NCBI RefSeq assembly: GCF_002443255.2
Contig: NW_019211455.1
Span: forward strand, 26,896,033-26,960,032
DNA length: 64,000 nt
Direction of reading: 5' to 3'
Source of the DNA: Varroa destructor
Taxonomy: Eukaryota > Arthropoda > Arachnida > Mesostigmata > Varroidae
Every line of letters begins with the position of its first letter. The first letter of the stretch is position 1. Below the pieces are notes generated by a model. It had not been told where the DNA came from. It saw only the letters and a program-made list of their open reading frames with translations, and made no database searches. Made by a program: the position numbers and the translations under genes. Shown in pieces: positions 51,583-63,289 of the stretch.

Positions 51583-53506
51583 TCATTGATCTTTTTTTGC
51601 CTCCCCCTCGCCCGCGTCTAAGATCTCGAATTCGCTTTCTTCGGATCCTGTTGTTCGTTCGTCCTTTGACGCACCTCCGGCATCGATGGCGTCTCCAGTA
51701 GAAGATGACAAACCTGCCTTGCCTTCCTTACCCTCTTTGTCTTTGCTACTTGACGATGAAGTTCTCTTATTTGTTGTCGAAGGGGATTTTCCCTCCTTAT
51801 TTTCAGCGCCTTGCGCTTCCTTCTGGATACCGTCGCCGCAATATTCATAACTGTAAAGTGGAACAAAGCTCTCGAAGAACCCGCAATCTTCCGTTAGATT
51901 CGGAAGTATCCAGAGACGATGTTTGCCAAACGACGCGAGGAAAATGATAACGAACAGTATACGACGAATAACAGCCAACGCAAGAATGACACCGAGAAAC
52001 CCGGCGGCCGCCAAACTGAGATAGTAAACACCATCTCGCATACGCCGGGGCCATAACGGAAACATGCACACGGCGATAGCGGCGACCACTAGCAGACCGC
52101 CCAGCATCCATGTACGTAACGGTATTGGATCATACAGCCATACGTAGGGCTCGAGGTCGTCGACAAAGATCTGTTCAAGGTGCATGTTTAGCTTGAATTT
52201 CTTCTTGCCTTTTTCCGTTCGTGGTGTTTCACGTGGCGTAGCGTTGGCTTCTGTATCCTCTTCATTTTCTTGGTCCTAACAGAAACGGAACAGGTTAATT
52301 ATAAGAAACAAAAATATAAATTGTTAAAGCAAAATACAATACTACAAAAAATGTTGTAATTATAGGGGCAGGCCCATATTTGATGATCGGAGGAGAGCAC
52401 TGAGCGCAAGCTAATTAAGAATTCATTATTGAATAAAACTGATCTCCATTGGACTTCCTATTAACTATTTTTGACATCTTTATAAATATGAGACTTGTGA
52501 TCACATGAACTATGGAAATAAAATTTATAAAAGATACGGGCCTGGCTAATCTCAAAAGCTTGAATACTGATTCTCGAACTGACGAAAAGTCCTTATACTG
52601 AAAAATATTTAAAATTACAAAAAACATGTTGAATTAATGGCAGCGGTTTGCAGTGTGCGTGCTGGCTAAACAGCAAATCGACGATGTATTCATACAAGTC
52701 AACGTGCGCGCCGTGTGTGATACGATTGATTACCATAAGTAGCCGCATAATGCATGATGACGAGTCGTGACAATTTCTCCGTTCACTTAGTTAAAAAATC
52801 CGGTTATTTAAACGCAATACTTCCAGGATTACACTGGAAGCACAACATCTCAAAGATTACAGAACTTAAAACAAGAGTAGATCCGAATGAAGTATAAAAA
52901 CACGTCTCCCTACGAACCTTGCTTTTCTTGGGTTTAACTTCCATGGCGACCTTACTAGCCCTATGAAAAAACTTGAACGCGAGCATCTCCTCCATTAAGT
53001 AGCAGGCTTGCTGACGTGTGTGGATCTCTAGCTTGTCTTTGAGTTTTGATTCCATAATTGCGTCGATAGCCTTACGTCCGATGAAATACTTAACCTGTAA
53101 AAATATGTTATGCGGTTTACAAAATATGTTGTACTTAGTATGTGCGAGTGATAGCACTAGTTGCTAAATATGACAGCAATAGAAATCCGTAGTTAAGCCA
53201 CACGCTTTTCCTCGCCAAAGTTACAGAAACAAACGAACCAATTCAAAAAAACCCGGATGGGATTGTCGGAATTGTTTAGGTAAGAACTATTCCGTTTTGC
53301 AGAACACATCGACGTTTGCACCAATCCGTTTTCAACTTTTTTTAAATTATTACCAATACAGGTAGGTCATACATACGTACTTTATGCCCGAGGAGAGATG
53401 TTGTTTTCTCGGGTAGTTTGCTTCTCAGGAGGTTAGCAATATCATAATACTTCTTCGGGATCTCCGGCTTTACTGGACCTTCAGAAGCTTCCTTTTTCTT
53501 AGCCAT
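51583..53506 (-). CDS. SEC62: SEC62, ER protein-translocation subunit
   Basis: Three exons, 53381-53506, 52918-53094 and 51583-52275, give 331 residues. SEC62 is an ER membrane protein of the SEC61-SEC62-SEC63 machinery for post-translational import of small precursors. The cytosolic N-domain has KYYDIANLLRSKLPEKTTSL, LLGHKV, YFIGRKAIDAIMESK and FFHRASKVAMEVK. After a charged linker come YVWLYDPIPLRTW and the first membrane helix (about 156-177, MLGGLLVVAAIAVCMFPLW). A short lumenal loop and a second helix pair follow (about 184-215, YYLSLAAAGFLGVILALAV...ILFVIIFL), then RLWILPNL. The C-terminal tail (about 240-331) is rich in Lys, Ser, Gly and acidic residues and ends near SEFEILDAGEGEAKKDQ. 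The initiating MAKKKEASEG agrees with the family start. All introns are GT-AG and in phase 0. Confidence 0.97.
51619..51630 (-). other. LIR-like motif (FEIL) in SEC62
   Basis: Residues 317-320 read F-E-I-L, preceded by Glu and Ser and followed by Asp. This fits the LC3-interacting pattern (aromatic-x-x-aliphatic with acidic flanks). Human SEC62 carries F-E-M-I at the matching place and uses it as an ER-phagy receptor. The equivalence is by position and pattern only. Confidence 0.5.
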
Positions 53507-54790
53507 CCTCAACTAAATATGCCACTTCTGAAAAATAGGAAAAGCAATAACTGTTTGTCCAGGAGTTGCTTACAATAATCCACTCTTGTTCTTTAGGTTA
53601 AAATTCAACGTTCACGTTTGCCTCGCCGGATTCTCTGTCGGTACCCGGCTTAAAGTTTAAACGTGAGATAACGTAAAATATATAAATACCTCACCCCAAT
53701 CAAGAAATTATTCTTTTTCATGGAAGTGCGTAAAACAACTATTGGAACGGAAAGCCATATTCAAAACCCAAGTGAAGTTCAGCTGTTATTATTAAGTACT
53801 GTTTATCTTTAGTTAACCAACACTGTTCAGTTTCCGAAATGACTGTAGTACTGATTCGCGCTAAGCGACTGACCGGAAATGAAGTTTACCTCATGTAATC
53901 TGGTGATTTGTTAATTTGCACGTAAAGGTGAAACTAGTAAGGTTATTTTATAGTGCTCCCATGTAATTTCTAAATAAGTCACTTAAATCTGTTCTTCTAC
54001 CATCACGACAGCCCCATCTTACTTCTACGCATATGGCATATGCAAGCAAGAATATACAGTTACAACTCAAACACACATTCAAGGTACTGCACTTCATTTC
54101 GACCTAACCTTGGCTGGTTATTTATCGTTACACCCATACATAAATCCGCCATTTTTGGTGCCAGAATAAAGCCCCTTCCTTCTAGAGCAAAACAGAAAAC
54201 TTGAAAAAATAATGCATTTTGGCAGTTTGAACAAAAGCAAGCCGTTATCCAGTCTCTCCCCGTTAACTAACCCCCGTCACAAATCGTTATTATCAGTAAA
54301 AGCCGTTGAGACTTCTGAAAAATCCGAGCTGAAAAATCCGAGGAAGATTTCTACGAGGCAAACCGAATAATCTTACTAAATTGTAGGTTTATACGGCTTA
54401 AAAATTTTTCAATGCTGCTCACAATCCTTTTTTTGTTCCGTTGATAAATTACAGCCATTTTGAAGAAGAAAACATCAGTTATCAATTGGGTCGTCCACAA
54501 AAATTATTCATCTTGAAGACTTCTGCATTTTTGGGGTTTTCGGCCTGCGACCAGGCCAAAATTTTATTTCGCTAGAATCTTCGGTATCTAACTCATTTAT
54601 ACCTACCAATATCGCTTAACGCACTGTTACTATTTAATAGTTCAAAAATGACTAGCTGAATTGACTAACTGAAAATGACTAATGAATGGTTTAGTTTCTC
54701 AGCTTAAGCTTTAATTGCTGTGAATGGTGGTTATGTTGTTTAAATGTGACTTTCAAGGACGACAATTAAAAAATTCCATTACGTCACCTC

Positions 54791-54903
54791 ATAATATATA
54801 TATGTATATATACATATACACACACACATATATGCATATACACACACATATACACACATATATACACATATACACACACATACATACACATTAATATACA
54901 TAT
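54791..54903. repeat. Compound (TA)n/(CA)n microsatellite
   Basis: About 110 bases of alternating TA, CA and ACAT units with a few interruptions. The 79-codon open frame over it on the minus strand is a by-product of the repeat. Confidence 0.9.
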
Positions 54904-55260
54904 GTCTATCCGGACGAGATAGCAAACGATCATGGTAGAAAGGAACACGGCAGATATTTACTGTGTTAGAAGAAGAATTAGTGCATTTAAGAGCGTATAG
55001 ATCGATATATATCAATCATACGTAAAGTGCTTGCCATTGTGGTTCTTCGCGCTGCACTTGCTTTATGTTTCTCCATGACTAAAATATTTCTATGACGTGG
55101 AGTGGGCTGAACGACTTAATTCACACTAAGGGAGATTTAGGGGTATGTTGCCATTAAGTTACAAGTAGAGTCTACTAGCACTGTCCCAATATTTTACCGA
55201 TTTTCTGTTAATGTGGGCTTTTTTCCAAAAATACAAATATATATATATAATGTTGTTATA

Positions 55261-55466
55261 TAGTTTTTAGGCATTAGCTTTGTAATGAACTACTTCTACC
55301 GCAGTCTGTCAGTATGCTTTAAATTAACATAGTTAACGATAGGCAATATATATACTATATATTGCCTATTGTTGCATATATACTATATATATAACTATGT
55401 TAATTTAAAGCATACTGACAGACTGCGGTAGAAATAGTTCATTACAAAGCTAATGTCTAACAACTA
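55261..55466. repeat. Fold-back (long inverted repeat) element
   Basis: Arms of about 75 bases, 55261-55335 and 55392-55466, are reverse complements with about three mismatches. The outer ends read TAG..TTAG and the inner ends CATAGTTA. The 56-base spacer contains a second hairpin around 55335-55373 whose arms include GGCAATATATA. No open reading frame is present. The structure fits a MITE or snapback element or a recent inverted duplication. I do not see a clear target-site duplication. Confidence 0.85.
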
Positions 55467-56591
55467 GAGACAGGCGAAGGAGGATGAAAAAGAAGTTCTA
55501 TGTGACGCTAAATCATGTGTAATTACTCAAGACTAATAGACTACAATTCGACAGAATTAAAATACATATATGAAATAATGTGTACTGTGTGTATTATCAT
55601 ATAAAAAAGGCAAGAAACGATCAAATAATCTGAATCACTCAGCTGATCGGCCACTGTGCGAGAAGTTAGGCTGAGCTTCTCAAGACCTTTTTTAAAAAAA
55701 TTTTTCGGCGATCGACGAGAAAAATTGTCTCTGCTTTAAAGTTAAGCCGGACTGAATTGCATGTTTCTGAAAATTAGCTGAAAATGCCACTCTTTGAAGT
55801 ACAAAGTTGGTTCACGAACTTTCTGGAATTACCAATAGATTAGGTGCAAAGATGCTTTCAATGTCATACCACGGGATCAAATATAGATTTAAAATTAGCA
55901 ACATGTAGAATAAAAAAGCTCTATACGCAGAATATTTCTTCCTGTTGACACCTTTCTATTCGGATCTGTAACTATGGTTTCGGCCAATCAGTATACGCCG
56001 CTTCTTTTGTTTTCTACGGATTCTTCTCAAAACGTGTTACTTATTATTAAGGTAAGACCGATGCTGGTCGGGAAAATCAGGAATATCCACAGTGAAAATA
56101 AGGCATATTACATTACAAACAAAGGCAAATATTACATTACAAACGGCGGAACGTTTCGGTAACGAGTACGCAGCATCGCTTCTATTACGTTGTGAATTGA
56201 AACGTAAATGCTGATTCGAAAATGAGAATCGGATTGATCTGTAAAGCAACACAAAGATGCGGGTACATCTGAAATTTTTTCTTGACACAATTCAGATATC
56301 AGTGTTAGAAAAAAATTCAAGATTCAAAACAAATTTGCAGAAGATCAGAATCATTACTTCTGTGAAAACTACTGTTATGAACTGGCATCCTTTTTTGTAC
56401 GCATTTACTAGTTCGTATTATTATATCAATGTTTTGTTAGCTTGACTCGGTTTAACCCAACCTCTATCCTAAATCCTTCGTGTGAAAGTTCAACGTCTTC
56501 CCTTACATGGTAGCCAGTGCCCTACTTTTTGCAAACACTTCCTCTGATAACTAACTGATTCATTAACAAAACAAATAGGCAGTTGCTAACC

Positions 56592-57230
56592 ATGCTGCTT
56601 GCTATCTTGTCGTTTTATGGTATTCATCTAGTCAGAAAATGTATTCCAGAGACTTGTCCAGCAGATATGGATGATCCAACTACGTTCTCCTTCTACCCTA
56701 CAATATGCGAAAGTTTCACCTAATAGGACACACATTCACAAGCGCAAAACGGTTCGCCTGTCTGTGATGTATGATTACACAGTTTATTCATTGTTTGTCC
56801 ATGCGCAGCAGTTAATCCTAGCACAGCCGTCGGCGCTTACTCCATTTCCATTGTAATTGTTCGCGAGTATTCAAAACATCTGTCGCCATGGCTCTCACCT
56901 ATGGTTTAATATAGTAATTTCCGCAATCTTGTGTCAGGTTCGTACGGTTGTACTGCTGAAAGCACTCGCACGTACTAAATACATGCTATTGTAATTGTCA
57001 ATAAGCATAATAGGACTAAATAATTAGGTAGACTACAGGAAACAAATGCTACACAAAAACCATCTGCTTGTTGTTTCTCCTCAAAATGGAACCCAGAGAC
57101 CAAGATATTTTCACTCACGTTCAAAAGACTCCAAGACCGATGTGAAGCAATCGCTGATTATACTTGTCTTGCACCTGACGATATATGGTACACCTGCCTT
57201 GAACATGCACGACACCAGCAATTACTCTAA
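56592..57230 (+). CDS. Candidate small secreted cysteine-rich protein 1 (OBP-like?)
   Basis: Proposed exons 56592-56712, 56915-56971 and 57097-57230 join in phase 1 and give about 103 residues. The first encodes a short hydrophobic leader (MLLAILSFYGIHLV) followed by RKCIPETCPADMDDP. The second ends VRTVVLLKALA at a GTACTA donor. The third carries LQDRCEAIADYTCLAPDDIW and YTCLEH before the stop. Cysteines are paired by spacing and number (seven, of which six would lie in a compact domain), and the pieces line up with the gene at 60.4-63.3 kb. This resembles arthropod odorant-binding-protein-like domains, but the spacing is not canonical. The first donor (A|GTTTCA) is weak and exon 2 could start at 56938 instead. 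Treat the model as provisional. Confidence 0.4.
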
Positions 57231-60200
57231 CGTAACGTTACCAGAGCTCACGCAGCCATGCTTGCAGAAAGAGTAATTAAAAATTTCACTTCCCAATTCG
57301 TAATGATCTACCTGTCAAGCTTCGCCTGTCTGGCCAATTTCGTGTCGAAGCACACTGACCCAATTCCGTGATAGCGCGGCGTCAGAGCCCAGCACCAACG
57401 ACGGCAACCTATCTGTGTTGGATGTTTTGACAGCTTCAGCTCCGGTTATCGTCTATACGGCACCATCTGGCCCTTACGACTTCAAGTGTGTCGTAATATG
57501 CTTACAATAGCATATGACGTTTACATTGCTTACGTTCAGCTGTATGACAGCCGGCGACTCACAGCAAAATATTATTATACAGTAAAGTGAGAAGCTATGA
57601 ATACTGTACTGATGAGTCGTTTGTGAATTTCACTGCTTTAAAAATACCTCGTATTGTGGAAATGCTTACCTGTTCGTCACTGGCTCTCAGGATACACTTA
57701 GAGACAAGGGCTGACGACTAGTACAGTGCGTATGGAAGCGATGTAGCGTTGGACACGCACGTTCTCTGTTTAAAACGTTCAATCTGTCGACTATACGCTG
57801 AGGGGATAGTGCCTCCGATTTCCACATATACTAATACCGTTTAACTATTTGTACTATGTAGCGAGTGGAGAAAACGCGACACCAACGAACTGGCGCTAAC
57901 AGTCAAAAGCACAGAACAATTTGTTCAGTTCAATTCTTCACGCAGCCAGTAGCATCGGTAAAATTTAGCAAAAACAGCAGTGCACAACATCAGCAGCACC
58001 GGAGCAGAACCGCTTGGCCGGACGGATACACCATCTACAGACAATACAGCCCAGTTACTCGATGAACTGCTGCGTGTGATGTGGCTGGCAATTAGATGGA
58101 ACAAAGAGTTGACGCGCAGCATAAGATTAACTGTCAGGTAAATTTCTGCCGCTAGATGAACGAAGCAGCGCTATGGACATTCGGATGGCGCGCACGGTGT
58201 AGTTGAAGCGCGCCAAAAAGCGGCTGCTATGAATGCCGGTCAGGGGAACTTTTTATGAATTTATGAAGATTTTATGGACGATTTTGAATGATTAGAAAAA
58301 ATGAAATATTTTTAAAATTTTCACATAAATTGATCAATCTGTAAGCGTTTACCGAAGCGACGCCTCTTACAGTTTGCTCATTGCTCAGACAAGATGGTCT
58401 TTAATTATGTTCTCGAAAATAAAAAAAACAAGCTCATAACGGCCTGGGAGCTTGATAACATCGTATGACATTGTTAGGTTGATTTTGGTGGATCTCAAAT
58501 CGAACTTATCTAAGGTGATAAGCGGCGATGTCTAATCTTTATATTTACTGAACTACTCATGGAGAAGCTTAAAGTTTCTTGATTTTAACGTTCTATGAGA
58601 TTTTACCATAAACAGATTCATCCATAATTAATCAAGTAAATTGCATAATGGTCAAATAGAAAGGTTTTGAACTGATAGCTTTTTAAGCCAACACTGTATT
58701 CGTAGAGTATTCATTTCTCTATTTTATTTGGACCTAGCAATTAATCAGAACATTTCTTAAAGGGAGCGTTGTTCTTAACCACATTTATTTTCTTCTATAT
58801 AATTTTTTAAGTTAGGAACTCCGACAGTTATCTTAGTGACATATCGTTATGTTTGTCTCATTGAAATATATAGTGACTTGTTCCCTCAGCGTTATTTTGC
58901 TTGGCAAAAGCGAAAAAAAGGATGTGAATCGGCGAGAGTAATTTTGTGAGCAGTTTAAAAGGATCATAAATTGCGGTGAAATGAGTCTACTGGTAAGAGA
59001 CGAAATCCAAATAAATGTTTCGAGTTTCATGTCCGGCACAGCCGTTAAGCAGTGATTCATACGACTGGCTCCCAGAACGGGATGAAGCGTGCTTAACGCT
59101 AACTTAAAGCACGTCTGCCGGAAATGGGATTTGACCATATATATCTTGCCACTATAAAGCAATTCATTAAATAACTTTAAAGTTACTTTATTAAAGTTCT
59201 AAATCTACTTTATTAAAGAAGCTAAATGTAAAAGCCATTGCGGTCCACGATGCAAATGATTCGTGTTCAATCTTGATTTCCGATTTGTGGCATTGAGTAT
59301 CAACGCGTGCCCACCTGGTAGTACGCGATGACCCACAGTACACTAACTATGTAGAAAAAGTTTTATTCAGAGTACGCGAAAATCGTTCACGTTTAGAACA
59401 ACTATATGGTATTTTCTACAGTATTTAGTTATAAACCATGGCAGTAAAAACCGAATGTTTACGTCCGGAATTTTTTCTAGCGGCGACACTATGCTGTAAA
59501 AAAGTGTGCCTTACAACTTGAGCATAATCGGCCTATCCATTGATCTCTCTAAATCCAAAATGTAATGTAAATCTAAAAATGTCCAACTATACTTGATTAG
59601 TATAATCAAATACTTATTCCCTTTCATATTCAATACAACACCTTCGAGAAGTCATTTTGATAGAAAGGTAACATAGAATCACGTATGCTTATAAGCTTCT
59701 ATTAAGTTATTATAAACGCCATACTAAAGGATTGTGTTTATTTGAATAACACATATACACATCTGTCTAACAGGCTAAGAAATGCAAAAACAGTACGACC
59801 TCGTGAGCCTGTTTAACGCACGATGAACGCATCGATCTTACGTGCTTCAATACGCAATGGCAAAGTTAGGGGCACTGCATTAAGTGCATGGGCAACACAA
59901 CATTATCATGTTGACGTATTGCGTAAAAGTACATTATACAGGTTCACACAAGCATTTCTAAAATTTCTCAAAAGGGTTTACGCTTATAAAGTTCGTTTTG
60001 AACCGAAATAGAATAAAAAAATTACAGTATCAACACGGTAAATATTTCTCGTTGATGTACACGTGTCAGCGGCCATTATTAAAAATTACAATTTTCGTGC
60101 TTTAATCAACTTCTCTGGCCTTTTTCGCTTTCACAGAGCATTACATATTTAGTATCCTTCATGTGGATAACGTAATCTGTTTTCATAAAGCCACTAAATC

Positions 60201-60426
60201 ATTATTCAGTACCGTCGTTGGGTACTATAATCGTATTATATATAATCATTTATTTTGCCACATTTCAAGGGACACTGAACTATTTGAACGATTTGTTTTT
60301 TTTGATGGCAAATATAAAGGTGTTTCTTGACGATGTAGAGATTCTGTTCAAAACGAATTTAATGTTCGATCCTATCAAGTTCCCTCTCTGTCATCTGTCT
60401 TACATAAACTTGTTTATGCTAATTTA
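57231..60426. other. Intergenic region between the two cysteine-rich genes
   Basis: The part from 57.7 to 58.2 kb is GC-richer and ends in a good donor-like CTGTCAG|GTAAAT (58138/58139), so it could be a non-coding first exon or promoter of the downstream gene. Open frames here (such as 57865-58065) lack a signal peptide or domain. Nothing else is recognised. Confidence 0.4.
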
Positions 60427-63289
60427 ATGCATTATTTGTCAAACACATGTCACCGAACCTTCTCCATGTTGGAAATTTGTGCGATGCCCGATGATGTAGC
60501 TGCAGTGCGGTCTCATTGGGGAACTCCTCCAGATGATGCAGACAAAAAGGCCTGCGTAGCTGGATGCTGCGTTCGGCTGATTAGCCTTAAGGTTTTGGCG
60601 CGTACGTGGTTTTGACAACTGCACTGCAATTGCTAAACGCTCTGGTCCACAGCTACCTGTGGTGGAGCGCCGCGTATCACTTTTATCCGATATACCGCTA
60701 CGAATACAAGCATAAACGTGATTATTTTGGCTAGAATTTGAGGTCTTTCAATTTTCTTTTTTTGTCTAAGTAATAGTTACTGCCGAGTGAAACCTCCAGT
60801 TCTTTCTCGTGTGCGAACTCAACAAAGTTCAGCAGCTCTCCGAGATTTTCTACCCCTTCTTAATATCACCCTTTGAGATTGAGTCATAACATGTTTTCCA
60901 AATTACTGAGCATTTGAAAACCGGAACGTCTAAAACAAAATCAATAGGTCGGCTACTGATCATCGATCAAAAAGCGATTCTTCAAAATATCATTGTATAT
61001 CTGTCCAAGATGATCGAATGGTGCAATATGTTTTCTATACATATTTCATTGGACTTCGAAAAGGTAACAAAAGAGCACTAGGGAATCATATAATAATGAG
61101 AAAGCGTGAAAACTTTTAAGCAACTTTATGGAAACAAATACTAGCAAGAGTCGGGTACAGCAAATTATAACAACCGGCAGAAGTGAATGATAAATAATTA
61201 TGTGCCCTATCCATATTCTGTCGTGAATAATACGGTAAGCTAATTTTGCATTATAATTTTAATCAATTATCTTAACCTAACGCATTCATCAGATGAACAG
61301 CATCGATACTTTTCAAGACTGCGATATACGAGCACGTTTCATTTTCTCTTACGTTTATAATACATAAAGAAAATTAATATTTCACTAATTAAAGCGACCT
61401 ACATTTAACCAGAAACTTATTCACTTGTTAAGCAATAAGCGACAATAACGTACAATCAACGAGACAATTTGGTCAAGACAGCGCATCGCTCCTTTCCCTT
61501 TCGTTCACGCATGGCCAACTGTATCTCCCCCTCCTCGCTGGTGTTTTCCCTCTTTTAGCCTGGTGCAGAAAAGGTGGCTTATGAGGCTGTTTACTGCGAC
61601 TGCAAGTATATATATATATACTATAAGAACCAATTTAGATTAACTGGCTGAATATCAACAAGCTACCTTAGCTACCTTCAATTTTTTCCCATTCTCGTGA
61701 AATAGAGTCCAATTCGTCATAAAATTTAGTAAGCTGTTAGGTGTATAATTGTGATGATTATGCATTTAACCACATATCTTCGAGTGCCTTGCTATGCCAT
61801 GAAACATGAACATGCGATCATTGCTGAGTTGACAAACGGTTACTGTGACTAGGTCGTCTCTATTGGACAAGTATTTGCCTACTAATCTTAGGAACACGTT
61901 GTGACCTCGGTGCGAACCCGGGCATAGACACACGGTTCGTTTCGTACTAGGAGCCAGCCGTCTGATGAAATGCCTAAAGGCAATGCCGGACGTGTAAGAC
62001 TCGCAGCATAAAGGTCTTTTAAACTGAAAATCCAGATAAGTCTAATAAGACCTACAGACAACCACGGATAGCCAATACTCAATGAAAAAACACGACATAA
62101 TATTCCACATCGAGACTGACACTCACCAATATAAGTCTAATTGTCGCGGGTCCCAGCAAGAAACTGAGGTAGGCCCAGTTATGCTGTAGATTCCTCCTGG
62201 ATAACCCCTCTAGTTATACCTCACGACTCAGAACTGATTTAATACCCAGAAAATAATAATAATAAGTGATTTAATACCCAAAAAAACGTCAAAATTATAA
62301 GGTGCATAATCAGTACATATCAAGTTCTGGAACGCACTTAGTTAATCGATCTGCCGGTGGAGGCTAGAATCACCCCAGAAAATGTTAATGTCAGCGTTCG
62401 CAGCGGTTGGCAGCTAGCATCGAAATAGCTTTTGCAAGTCTATATAGTAATTACTAAGTTGCTTTTTTTTTAGCTATATGATCATTCTACTAAGCTCAGG
62501 TGATGACAACTGGACTCTATATCAAGATCAAAATCAAGTATGAAGTTATATTATTCACTTATTTGCCATACTGAGTAAGGCCCTAAAGAAGGAATGCCTA
62601 ACCGCGATACCAGACGTAAACTGGAAACACAGAGAGCAAGGCCCTGAAAATGGCATACGTCTGATAAAAGCCTCCACACAATGCGAGGCATATATTTTAC
62701 ACGGGGCACAACTGTTCTTACTATTCTTCTTGAAGACAGATCAAAAAAGTCCCGATAACAAATCAAACGGGCATATATATACTTTAAGCTGTAATTGTCC
62801 TGAGGCTATTCTTTTCTGTCTTCCGCCTAAGGTGTGACACCTGAGGATAGTCATATCTGACAACCGCCATCATCCGCTGAGTGTTTGCTTAAGTTTATTT
62901 TTGTACGGTTCAAATTTAGCGGGCAAAACATTTGTTTTGGCGCCATTTTGTTGCATGCTGCCAAACTGCGAGAATGCGATTACCGGTGTGTTACAGGGTG
63001 CGCCGTTTTATTTGAATTTTACAGCACAAACGACCAGTTATCGTGGTTCAGTGAAAAGGCATGTCTAAAGCATACTCAAAAATGGACACAACAGAAATTG
63101 TGGGATTTCGAGAACTGCCTATCGTACAGAAACAACCAGTTAAATGGCGAGAATTATTGCTGGGTGAGTAATGAGCACCTCGTTCGATGCGTTCTGCTCT
63201 CCTGCATTTCGAGTTCACAATTATGAATTTATGAATTTCAGAAAACAAAAACTTTAACCACATTGGAATTAGAAACACTCATCGCTTAG
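60427..63289 (+). CDS. Candidate small cysteine-rich protein 2 (OBP-like?), start uncertain
   Basis: Exons ending at 60601 (start at or before 60427), 62997-63163 and 63242-63289 (stop TAG) join in phase. The first carries MLEICAMPDDVAAVRSHW, then DKKACVAGCCVRLISLKVLA and a C|GTACGT donor. The second runs CAVLFEFYSTNDQL, KACLKHTQKW, LWDFENCLSY and NGENYCW, ending at a perfect GTGAGT donor. The third ends LTTLELETLIA. The spacing C-x25-C-x3-C at the start matches insect odorant-binding proteins, but the later spacings (17 and 13) are longer than theirs. No signal peptide is visible; it may be on an upstream exon or in a different first exon, since no AG occurs between about 60381 and 60500. 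The shared C-x-x-x-D-D start and VR...L.LA(R) block ending at GTAC mark it as a relative of the 56.6-kb gene. Confidence 0.45.
61607..61620. repeat. (TA)n microsatellite
   Basis: Seven TA units in the large intron of the second cysteine-rich gene. Confidence 0.85.

Larger units (their letters stand above)
53507..56591. other. Intergenic, repeat-rich region
   Basis: No coding exon is recognised. It holds a 14-base tandem pair (CTGAAAAATCCGAG twice, about 54315-54342), a TA/CA microsatellite at 54791-54903 and the fold-back element at 55261-55466. The SEC62 promoter should lie at its left end. Confidence 0.5.

Noticed and set aside
54779..55015. 79-codon Tyr/Cys/Val-rich open frame on the minus strand
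   Set aside because: It is the translation of the TA/CA microsatellite.
61888..62766. Two minus-strand open frames of 64 and 71 codons
   Set aside because: They show no splice context or domain and fall in the intron of the second cysteine-rich gene.
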